Shown here in pieces: positions 54,554 to 64,000 of a stretch of DNA of 64,000 bases. Within the stretch, counting starts at the first letter, position 1. Each line of letters starts with the position of its first letter. This DNA comes from Fusarium oxysporum f. sp. lycopersici 4287. Taxonomy: Eukaryota; Ascomycota; Sordariomycetes; Hypocreales; Nectriaceae. The notes below the pieces were generated by a model. The model saw nothing but the letters and a program-made list of their open reading frames with translations. It made no database searches and was not told the DNA's origin. A program made the translations under genes and the position numbers. The stretch is taken from contig NC_030993.1 in NCBI RefSeq assembly GCF_000149955.1, positions 2,782,650 to 2,846,649 on the forward strand, given 5' to 3'.

Positions 54554-56354
54554 GACTTTCCTTTTGTTCGGCAGAATAAGTTGAACACTCCTCTAGACGA
54601 CGCCTTAACCAGCCAGCCTTTATTCTTGTCGGAGATGCCAACGTCCGATGCCTCTGCGGATAACAATATTCTCTAATGTTCACTTTTATTTCTTGTTCTT
54701 ATCACTGGTAAGTACAGCGAGCCTGGTGCAATTCTATGTATGCGTGGCTCTTGAGAAGCCCTGCTTGGGGCGTAGCAAAACCTGGCATTTGAGCCGTCTA
54801 GCCTGATCATTCACTTCCAGTGCGTCACTTCACGGGCGACCTACATTCATAGGACTGCATCATACAGTGCCATCCAAGTGACAACTAGCCACTCTCAGCG
54901 TTGTTGACACTGCATTGACAACGTACAGCTATCATCGTTGCTCTCTCGGATGACGCAGGCTCCTGCATACAGCTGCAACAGACACATGCAATCCAACATG
55001 ATATTCTCCAAGTACCATAGCTTATAAGCCTATCTACCTACCTTAATTGAAGAGCGCTTTTGATTGCTGGCTACGGTCTTGGGTTGACTATCCCGCGCCC
55101 CTTTTCTTTGTGGATCCAATGAACAATGGACGTAGCTTCAAGAGAATTGCAGCACACTGTCGTTACTAAATGTCTCAAATGAAAGCAGTATGTTCAGTAG
55201 AAATCACGGGCGGGTTGCCTCAGGCAAACCTTTTGTGTCTTGTGGTTGCCCCTGACCGGTTGTTGACATCCAAGAAGAGGGTAGTCACGTGCAGCATTCC
55301 CAAATACTCACTTCATCTTCTCCGAATCTGTTGCTGCCTTGACTCACAAACTTATGTAATTCCGCACGCTCTAATCAACTTAGTTTGGTAGAGATTTGGG
55401 CTGAGGCAGCCATAGTCTCCCTATTATGGATGCGCAAACGTCTAGCCTTGGTGAATAAGTATGTGATGCTGGAAGTTTTCTACCCTATTATTATGTAGCT
55501 GAGACCGTAGAAATGCAAAAGTATTTTGCGATCAAGACATAATGTATCAATCTCAGTTGTGTTGTTTCAATCATCAAATCAATGTGGACCGCTTGTTGTG
55601 ACTGGACGTCTTTCTCCTGCATGATTTTAGGGTTGACCAGTAGGCTCCAGCCATGCACTTCACAGGTACAGCGACCTAAGCTTCCGCCTCACAGAAATAG
55701 CAAATAAAGGTTTTATTCGATAGTTTAGTAATTTATCGTAGGCATCGTCACCTTCAAATGCATCCCCCTCTCGCAATCGAGCAGTTACAAGTGGATTGAT
55801 ATGTATGATGTCCGAACTTCCTTTGTGCGTTTTAATCATGTTTTGAAAGAACTGTCACAGCGGACCAACGAGTTGTGACTGGTACATCTTCTTGAGAATG
55901 ATACAGGATCTCTGTGGTCTTCTGTAAATGTACAAGAAGAGGGAAGATCAAGGCCTATAATCTCCACGCGGTAGCGCTGGTGCATGACTGCAAATCTGTA
56001 TCCCGTCTGTCTCGAAACAGATTCCAGCAGTTGAAGATTGGAACCATGCGCTGCCTCGCCTTCTTTGAGTCCGCATACAGACTCTGTGAGGAATTCTCAC
56101 GAACAAAACATTAGCTTGGGGAAGATATGTAAGGTCATAGATGGACTGTATTCGGGGGATACTCTCAGCTAATATTACATGGGTAAGACTCCTTCCCACA
56201 TCCCCTCGTGGTCAAACACTGACAACTCCGTCCTCACTATGCCAGCCAGTCCTGTTGCAACCATCATTACATGTCCATCGTTACATCGTGTTCATCGTTA
56301 CATTTCCGTTGTCCATCGTTCCAAAACTGATCCGTCGTTAGGTACCATTGCAGC
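54554..56354. other. intergenic, 1.8 kb
   Basis: No supported gene. At the right end, 56261-56322 contains four imperfect copies of a 13-17 bp unit with core CCATCGTTACAT. Confidence 0.5.
56261..56322 (+). repeat. imperfect short tandem repeat
   Basis: CCATCATTACATG, TCCATCGTTACAT, TTCATCGTTACAT and TCCATCGTTCC follow each other with short spacers just beyond the 3' end of the BTB gene. Confidence 0.75.
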
Positions 56355-57311
56355 TTACCAGCGGTAAACACCGGGTGGGTAGTTGGCCAGGTCGAGGTTG
56401 ATGAGGCCATCGTCTCCGATGATTCTGAGCTTTCCATTGCTGTCATAGGACTCATCGTCTGTCCCAGCCTCGGTCTCAGCCCCAGTCTCTTCAGCTTCGG
56501 TGTCTTCAGCCTCGGTGGCTTCGCCCTCGGTTTCTTCAACCTCAGATTCACCTTCAGCTGCTTCATCACTTTCGACTTCGGTTGCTTCCTCGACCTCGGT
56601 TTCCTCACCGGACTCCTCACTAGACTCCTCCTCCTGGCCATCCCCGTTGATCTTGACCCAGGCATTCTCCCGGCGGGCGAGAGACTCCTTGAAGCGTTGC
56701 ACATCCGCCTGACGCTCAGCCTCAACGACCTCCATGAGTCTGTCGTTGGGTTCATAATTGCTCACAAGTCTCGCTTGGACTTCAACCCACTTAAAGTTGA
56801 GCTCGGGATACAGGGGTTCAAGGACACTGTAGGTGTAGGCCAGCATGAGGGTGGGCTCCATGTACGGAAAGAGGCTCGCCATATACTCGGTGGCCTGATC
56901 TCTCATCTTGGTAATGCCGCTGTAGACAGCCTGAGAATAGACATGGATTGCAAGATCATAAGCCTCTTCAACGTCCTGGCGGAGAGTGAACTTGTGTACG
57001 TCATGAAATGGGATTCTTCCAGTGTAGAAGAAACGCACCATGGCGTTGATGGTGTCCGCGGGAGCGAATGGAAGTGATATGATGCCCCATTTAGTGACTC
57101 TCTTGAGGAATTCAGGGCACGTGAGATGAACTGCCTCGGCGTGGACGAACTCAACCGTAGGGCCAATTTCACCTCCATCCATTGCGCCAAAGTAGATGGC
57201 AATCTTGGCGCTATGAACATCTGTTGTCAGTTCTCCTTAAAGTGAGTTGATAGAAGTGTCAACTTACCCTTCGCCAATCAGTCGCTCTGCAGGTCCAGGT
57301 TCCTCCTGCAT
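56355..57311 (-). CDS. BTB/POZ domain protein with acidic tail
   Basis: Exon 1 (57268-57311, MQEEPGPAERLIGE) and exon 2 (56355-57220) are separated by a 47-nt intron. Exon 2 carries the BTB core: DVHSAKIAIYFG, EFVHAEAVHLTCPEFLKRV, INAMVRFFYTGRIPF (the BTB YLYTG-type motif), DLAIHVYSQAVYSGITKMRDQA. The last about 90 residues are low-complexity Glu/Thr/Ser/Ala (ESGEETEVEEATEVES and more) before a short conserved-looking end (LRIIGDDGLINLDLANYPP). As read, exon 1 ends one base too long (GAAGGG before the donor); with GAAGG the frames meet as GE-DVHSAK, so a homopolymer error is likely. A ubiquitin-ligase adaptor role is possible, but neither meprin/TRAF nor BACK domains are seen. Confidence 0.75.
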
Positions 57312-60300
57312 GGTTGCTCCGCTTTGGAGTGAAGATAGTGATCTAAGTCAACCTTAGCACACGAAAAGAAAAAAAGAATACGCAGAAGTGAAAAGGACGC
57401 TCACGTTTTGTTTGTTCGGGCAGAAACGTGGAGAAAGTTGACTTCGAGCGGAAGTCGAAGAATGTTTCGAAGGTGAAGAGAGGAGAGAGGGGAAGAAGCT
57501 CGAACGCGAGAGAAATGTTTTGATATACGTGCGAGTAGTGCGATTTGACGTGTGACGAAAAAGGCTTCGGTGCCCGGGTGACCTTTTTTACAAGGCACAC
57601 CACACTAACGAAACGTCATTGGCCTCCTAATCCAGACGCCCATACGCTACTCTTCTACAATTCAGTTATCTGGTCCTCTAAAACTATCCTACATGAGCAC
57701 TGAGTGCTTGGCTATAAGCCCCATTTCCTCACGGGAATATGTATGTGTGCTCTCTGTTATTATCCCCCTCCATACACTCTAACATATCTTACCACCCCGT
57801 CTCCCAAACATCATCCGCAGCTCGTCGTCCCTTCACAATGTTCTTCTTGACCGACCATTATCATCCCTTTACCTCTGTTTCGCTAGGGAACAAAACATGC
57901 CCATCCATGGCTCGACTGTGCATCGTTGCCTTCGAGTGACGTTGACAAAGCTAACATCCGACAAGTGTTACACGCGCCTCACCCTTCAAATTATGCATAT
58001 TGTCACTCTCTTCACCAGAGTCATAACCATGAACACCGTGTATGCATTTATATTCCAACCCCTGACTGGCCCTTTCCTGTCTAATATCTCCAACTAGTAC
58101 GCAGTAACTGACTACCTCAAGGCTCTGACTATCTTTTCAATGCTTAGCGCGCTTCCAGTCCTCGGATCGATCACTTTGCTTCGCCAAACACACCATCAAA
58201 GCATTGGAACTCGTCAGAGGTGATTCGACACTTGGCCCCTTGACCTTCTTTAGCGAACCATTAGCCACTGGGCGACATCTGACCTTACCAAGTCGGCAAC
58301 TGGGATGTTTCAGCTTACCACAGCTCCCATTTTCCCCTTTCATAGTCCCCATTGTCCAGCTAGAAAACTCTCCGACGCTACAAGTCTTGAAGCACTTTGT
58401 CGAAGATCGCTGTGTTCCATTCCAACCAGGCATAGCTCGCAAGCTGACGGATCATACTTCATTGACTTCCTCCCACATCTTTGAGTTTCTCAAGAGCCTT
58501 TGTTTGACAAGTTGTATGTCTTTTCAACTGTGCTACCCTCGTTGATCCCATCTTGCTGACAAGAACGCTACAGACCCTTCAGCAGCACTGCCCTAACCAG
58601 CACCAAACTCGCTAGAACGCCATCTTGATCGACACGGCAACTGCAAAGAGGTTTCCCTTCCTCTCCATTGGTCATTTCAACTCTTATTGATCTCTAAGCA
58701 CTCTTCTGGGGGAGCAATAGGTCTTATGGGGAGAGGAGCGCGCCCCAGGAAACGAGCTCCTTGGCGAAGCGCCGAATCGCCATGGACCGCCCCTGAGTTA
58801 GACACAGACAGTCCCTTGGACCTTGAAGATCACTAAAGCACCACCTTAACTGCTCCCAGTGGAAGAAAAGTCCGTTTCGTGGGCTTCTTTAGAACCGCGG
58901 CGGCGCTCCAGCTCTGTCTCGACACCCTCAGGGGCTGATCTAGTTCGGAACTCTTGACCGTTTGAGGCAGGGACATTCCCACGAGGCTACTGTCTTTAAA
59001 CTTGCCTGTGACCTTGACAAGTCGATGACAACAGCCAATGATAGTTTTGAGGTCATAGAAGCTCAGGGGTTGAGCGCTCTTATGCCGAGACATGCAATCT
59101 TGGTTATCAACGTCACTACTCCATCAGGGACCTTGAACTACTCGTCCTTGCTCTCAAAGTCACACTTAGAGCAGGAAAATGACTTACCCACGTGAACACC
59201 TCTCTCATTGTCGGAAGTACTTGACGGCAGCTAGTAAACGGCGGGCTCGATTTGCATTCTTCTCCTCACGCTGGGCAGCTAGGATTCCACCAAGTTTCTA
59301 TTATTTGACCCTTCCATTTGCATTACCGCTGACCTGCGCTGTCTGAATAGCTAGTATTGGTACACTGCCCCTATGATCAAGGCCGACGATCCCCCATGAC
59401 CCTCGAAGTCCCTGCCGCAACGATGTCTTCGCAGACTTACATAAAACCACCCTTCAAAGCTCATCCCAGATCAGACACAGGGGATATAGTTCTTCCCAAG
59501 CTTCAGCCCCATCAGACCGAACCGCTCCACTGATCCAAGAGAAGAATGCCATCAGAAGACCGTTCCCCCTTCACACCAATACTCCGTTTGCGTCGTTCCA
59601 AGCCCGCCACCGAGAGCCCAGCGTATCTCAAGTCCAGTTCAGTCTCAATAAACTGCTGTAGCATCACCATTCTGGTTCGAATACAGATCGGCGGTTTGTT
59701 GCGTTCTTTTTAACGGAATCAACGCGGGCGCCCTTACCCCTGAGTCTCGAAAGCCCTGTGAACTTGTTGCCATTGGACTACGCTAACCATCTTATTGCAA
59801 AACGGGGATCTTGAGAGCATCCTCTTGTTGATCACATTCTTAGACCCAGAAAATCTGGAAGATTAGAGGATGTGTCGACAAGGCTTCTCTTACTTAAGCA
59901 CCGAGATTCGTGCCAGAGCGATAAGACTCGGGCAGGCAGACCTTGGCTTTGGCTATACTCACACAAGTTTTCTGTCAGTATTCGAAAGGTTCCCAACAGA
60001 ATCTTGACGAAACATCACACCAGTTGCTCTATACATCATCTCAGTCAGCGATGAAGCACTCCACTGCCGCTATGGCGGCCTTGGGCGAACAAGCGAACAG
60101 AGTTTCTTCTTGACTGAGAACTGAAGACTTGCCAATAGCCATGTACTTAGTGGCTTCTGATTCCACATGTATGCGAGCTTATCAATACTGAGCGGTCACA
60201 GCAAGCCATGGGAAGACTTTTCCTGAATGCCCTTTACGGTGGTGGGATGTGCACTATCAGCTGGGTGAGTATAGCGAGATTATCACTTGCCAATCCTCTT

Positions 60301-60893
60301 CGAGGTGCCCTGCTTCTCCTCGGTCAAGTCTGATTCATCCCTGCTTCTCTGGTTGAGGCATTTGTTCTTGATGCATTTCTGCTCTTGAGGGGGTATGAGG
60401 TTCCTTTCTGCCAGCGGCGATGTGAGACTATGAGGCGGTCTGCTGAATTCAGGAGAGGAATGATGCTGACCCCAAAGCCAAGCAGACAAACCGGTGTTGT
60501 TTCGTACGTTTTGCCTCCCCCTGCAAGGAGACCCTCGCCACCATCGCCGATTGGGTTTCCCTCCTCAGTTAGACTGATATATTGTCGGCCTTTCTAAAAG
60601 CATCTATGTTTTGATCCACGTATGAGGCAGAATGCAAATATCGCAAATGAGGCATTCCTGTGTTGGCGAGGGTTGTGATGTTATTGAGTGCATGTTCATA
60701 TAAGAACAATGCGTGGGCGAAATCACCAGATATGGAGGATGGATACCATGTACTTTGTGGCTAAACAAATGTCTTACAGTTCGCCGTTTATATATACCCC
60801 TCCTCGTTGCCTGCAAATAATGTGGGAGGATCTCTCAAGTCAAAATTGAGACTCCTTCCGCTCATATATCCCCGAGAGTACCTTGTTCCCGAG
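57312..60893. other. 3.6-kb region without recognisable genes
   Basis: Both strands lack long frames with codon or family character, introns or RNA genes that I can see. The base composition is not strongly AT-rich. Unknown long non-coding RNA or relic DNA is possible. Confidence 0.5.
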
Positions 60894-61208
60894 TCAATGC
60901 TTCGGTGATGATGCAACTTGATACATACCGTCAAGGATGGCATCGGCTATTATATATGGGTTGTTCTTGAAGATATGCATTGCGCCCCTTTCGCTTACAA
61001 TGAGCACGGTGCTCTCTACCATGTTTGGGGCGAGCAGCATCAAGATGGTTTTGACCCAGTCTTCGAAGGATTGATCCTGTTCCAGTTTGTAGTCCTCGAG
61101 GGCTCGAACCAAGTTCTTGGGTCCTGGCGTGTCGACATCTTTGGAAAGGATACAGCATGCTTCAACTTCACGGTCGGGGCGCTTCTTGGGGGACAGAAGT
61201 CGATACAT
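60894..61208 (-). CDS. hypothetical protein, probable last exon
   Basis: A 104-codon minus-strand frame (MYRLLSPKKRPDREVEACCI, VRALEDYKLEQDQSFEDWV, NPYIIADAILDGMYQ) remains open upstream across the ATG to about 61270, where a 3' splice site (GCTGAATTTTAG) precedes it. It therefore looks like the last exon of a spliced gene whose earlier exons I could not place. The composition is protein-like and amphipathic. No domain was recognised; a distant link to the C-terminal part of BTB-type proteins is conceivable but unsupported. It could also be a relic. Confidence 0.4.
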   Translation of the reverse strand: MYRLLSPKKRPDREVEACCILSKDVDTPGPKNLVRALEDYKLEQDQSFEDWVKTILMLLAPNMVESTVLIVSERGAMHIFKNNPYIIADAILDGMYQVASSPKH

Positions 61209-63791
61209 GGTGGGAAAGTCCTTTGCCGCGGCTGTCGTGTGCCTTCTTCCTGGGACTTGTGTCCTAAAATTCAGCTAATGCACTATAGAGTATAGAGTGG
61301 ATTCGAGTGGCGTTAAGCATATCCAGTGCCCGGTGGCCAACGTTTCCCAGGGCTGGATACGAGAACGCATGTTATATCTTGTTTGTTGTAGGGCTGCGAG
61401 GGGGCTTGAAGTAAGGGAGCGTTGAGCTCTAGGGTGGTTTCAAACTAAGTCCATGAACCAACAATGCGCTGCTTTCTTTGTCTCTTACGGCTTTTCAGGA
61501 TCCCTGAGGCAAATTGAGAGAGTATTGCTGAAGATAGTATCACCACACAAGGAGAGAGGCATGCAGTTTTCATCTCCAGGAAGTGTTTTGGTCAAGCTGA
61601 TCAAGAGTGAAGCCCGCTCTGTACATGTGCATTGATACATTAGCCGATGCAACCTTGCTTCGTGGGACTCTTGTATGCCAAAAACTTACCCTTCTTATAT
61701 ATACTCGCAGGATCCCAGGGACACTTGAGGGAAACAGTGAGATGAGACCTCACCATCCAGCAAAGATGTTCCAGTCTTCCCCATCTCCGCTGGGTCAGTT
61801 TCCCGGAATTGGACGATCTGGTTCATCTCACTTGTTCCTGTGTGGCTTGTATAGTTCAATATCAACGGGCCGGAGGTGATAAGAGTCACTGATTTGACTC
61901 TATGTTGCCATGGGCCAATATGTCGAACACCCGTCGTGGCGTTTTGTTGCGCATGGTCGATCGAATATGTTGTGCCTCTCGGTGAAGCCATATACAGTGG
62001 GATTATGTTGTGATAGTGGAGCATGAGATGTTGATCCAGCCAAGTCGGCAACTAGAATAGCCATCGTCGAGGACTAGCGTCACTGTACTTTGCGGAGCTG
62101 GGTTTGATCACTCCGCGAGGGTAAAGGCTGAATGCAGCATAAGCAATTCTTCTAGGACGCTCACCCAGTTGTTGTCGTCGAAGTTCAGTATGCGTGGTCC
62201 GGCTAGCCAAGGTCTGAATGCATGTTTGTGCCCAGGGTGGCAGACACAGCCGCAGGCTCACTCTTCACCCACTTGATCTATACCAGAACATATTCATGCC
62301 CCTCCATCATCCGTATCGTCATCGTTGTCTCAATGGCATCATTATACCGACTGCTAGCCCTGTGATGAAAAGCCGTGGCGACAGGTCCGAATTGTTTATT
62401 ATCCTCGACTAAGAGGAGATACGCTTGGGGACAATTCGACAGCGGGACAAGAGACAAAGTGCTCCAATATAATAGAATTGTGAGCGCTTCCTTCTCACAG
62501 TCAGGTGATGCATGAGAAACTCTTCTGCGATTTCCTGTAAGCATTGTCAGTTCTGAAGGCATACGTAACGAAATCAACGACCTACTGCGCCAGTACAAGG
62601 CCAGGCACCAGATTGAATGCCAATGTAATGAATATAGACTCGCACGGAAAGTTCCATTGCCTGACTGTAAACATATATGATTATATGCTCTAAAGTAATA
62701 TATATAAGTCAAGAGGATGATAATAGCTCAAGGAAAGAAAGAAGTGGGAGGATGGAGGTGGGAAGACATGAGATATATATACTTCAGGACGGCACCTGGA
62801 GGAATCAGTGGGAGTGTCATGTCCTTCCGAAAATTGTGTTAAATCGTTGTCAAGTTGAAATCCTTGTTTCTCTTTTGCCCAATGGGAAACATATCCCAAA
62901 CGATAAAGGGCTTCTTCCTTCGCCTGTTCCATTTGTTGTACGAAGCAATACAATTGATCATTTGCTCTGCCAACACCAACATCTCAGTGACATCAGCGTC
63001 AGTAGACGCAGTATATATCACACCCACTAATCCCATGTTATACCCAATCAAGTTTCTTGTCTGTGACGTTGCCTAAGTAAAGCTCGTGGATTAACATGAG
63101 TGACAGCGTGCCAAAAGCGTCTTCGTTTGCCAATCTCACTCAGCCAGGAAACATAACAGTTACACAAACACCAAAGCAAGAAAAACGTAAGCCCGCACAC
63201 TATATCACATCTTTGCCACAAATACGCAATTTTATGGCTACACACATGGTCTGATGCAGCAACTTGAACATGCACTCGCTCTGCAACCTGTGTCACCAGC
63301 AAATGCCACAAGCATCATCAACAGACCCCTGGCCACCACTTACAAACATTAAATCAGTCCGGCAAGGTAACACCAGCATTGTGATCAATGATGCCAAAGC
63401 ATGTGGCTTCGACACAAGTCCTGTGTCTCAAGTTTTCCTTTTAAACAGTTGTTACACCTCACTTCAAATCAAGTCACATTTCACAGCCTCAGGGTTGACT
63501 AGGTGAATTCCATCTTTTTGCAACAAATAACATGGCCCCAACAACCATGCTCCGATAAAAACATGCTCTTGTACCTTCTTCGCTTCCCTCTAACCACCCA
63601 ATGAATAATCCCCCCTCATCACTTTTACGAGCCTTTAACCCCTCCCAAGTGACAATCGTGATTCCAGGACAAGGAAACGAATCGTAAATAATCACATTAC
63701 TGCCACACTTGTACGGTATGTCTAAGACCGAGACAAAGCTTTCGATACATCATGATCCTTTCAACGCCCGCTTTGCTTCTGTTGTTCATCT
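61209..63791. other. 2.6-kb region without supported genes
   Basis: Only short scattered frames and several TATATA stretches are present (for example 62697-62706). The right part is the 3' flank of the coatomer-like gene. Confidence 0.5.
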
Positions 63792-64000
63792 CTAAGCGAC
63801 CGACGCGATGACTAGCGCAGCCACATTCTCCTCTTCGCTTCGCACCGTGATCTTTGTCGTGACACCGGTTTTTGATGAGTAAGCCATCCGTACGTTGGCA
63901 ACCACCCGACCTCCACCAACTGTCTTGCCGAGAAGCTTGAGAGTGTGGGTGGTCTGGTTGACGGGCACATCGGTGCCCTCGAGAGGCTGGAGCGACAAAG
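63792..64000 (-). CDS. SEC21: coatomer gamma subunit, C-terminal end (partial)
   Basis: The minus-strand frame runs off the right edge and ends at 63792. Its 68 residues (LQPLEGTDVPVNQTTHTLKL, GKTVGGGRVVANVRMAY, GVTTKITVRSEEENVAALVIASVA) resemble the very end of gamma-COP, where the appendage/platform subdomain closes with a VRS-E..-..(I/V)IASV-like segment. Gamma-COP is an essential part of the COPI coat in Golgi-to-ER transport and recruits ArfGAP through this domain. Only the last exon is visible, so the assignment rests on a short match recalled from the family. If right, the right border of the window is conserved core genome. Confidence 0.7.
   Translation of the reverse strand, partial: LSLQPLEGTDVPVNQTTHTLKLLGKTVGGGRVVANVRMAYSSKTGVTTKITVRSEEENVAALVIASVA

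Noticed and set aside
1..64000. CRISPR arrays, insertion sequences, bacterial operons
   Set aside because: The DNA is fungal; no regularly spaced direct repeats or bacterial signals were seen.

Overview
The window reads as filamentous ascomycete DNA, most likely Fusarium or a close hypocrealean. The grounds are short introns of about 45-75 nt with GTAAGT-type donors and CTAAC/CTGAC branch sites, Zn2Cys6 regulators, PDR-type ABC transporters, and several proteins whose closest remembered relatives are Fusarium proteins. Genus is an inference. No bacterial, CRISPR or viral features were seen. Three N runs (896-1469, 9481-9580, 22878-22982) mark assembly gaps.

Layout. 0-11.7 kb: the 3' part of an ABC-B multidrug transporter, a secreted berberine-bridge-type FAD oxidase, an intron-containing tRNA-Trp, a secreted dienelactone hydrolase, two decayed membrane-protein genes (one a PAQR/hemolysin-III receptor relic), an NAD(P)-dependent extended SDR reductase, and a regulator-like protein that lacks its zinc cluster. 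13-20 kb: three damaged genes (a large unknown protein with one frameshift, a secretory-lipase-like relic, a small unknown protein with one internal stop) and an intact GNAT acetyltransferase. 20.9-29.1 kb: a Zn2Cys6 regulator divergent from a full-length PDR transporter. 30.2-37.2 kb: a compact trio of GH88 unsaturated glycuronyl hydrolase, Zn2Cys6 regulator and DUF2264 protein, which looks like a small sugar-acid or polysaccharide catabolic cluster. 37-48 kb: a decayed unknown gene, a small Dabb-domain gene split into three exons, two BTB-like genes, a Dal5-type MFS permease and another Zn2Cys6 regulator. 49-57 kb: a BTB-like gene containing a 107-bp tandem exon+intron duplication, a monocarboxylate-type MFS transporter, a doubly damaged unknown gene, and a BTB gene with an acidic tail. 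57-63.8 kb is almost gene-free. The right edge carries the 3' end of a gene that looks like coatomer gamma subunit (SEC21), a housekeeping gene.

Two kinds of damage recur. Single-base indels, some beside N runs, look at least partly like consensus errors. Single stop codons that fit C:G to T:A changes (7614, 17776, 37737, 53928) look more like real decay, possibly RIP. Remapping raw reads would separate the two. The observations most worth following are the GH88/TF/DUF2264 trio with its shared promoter and CGG-N11-CCG site, the 107-bp exon+intron duplication, and the concentration of four divergent BTB-like genes in 18 kb.
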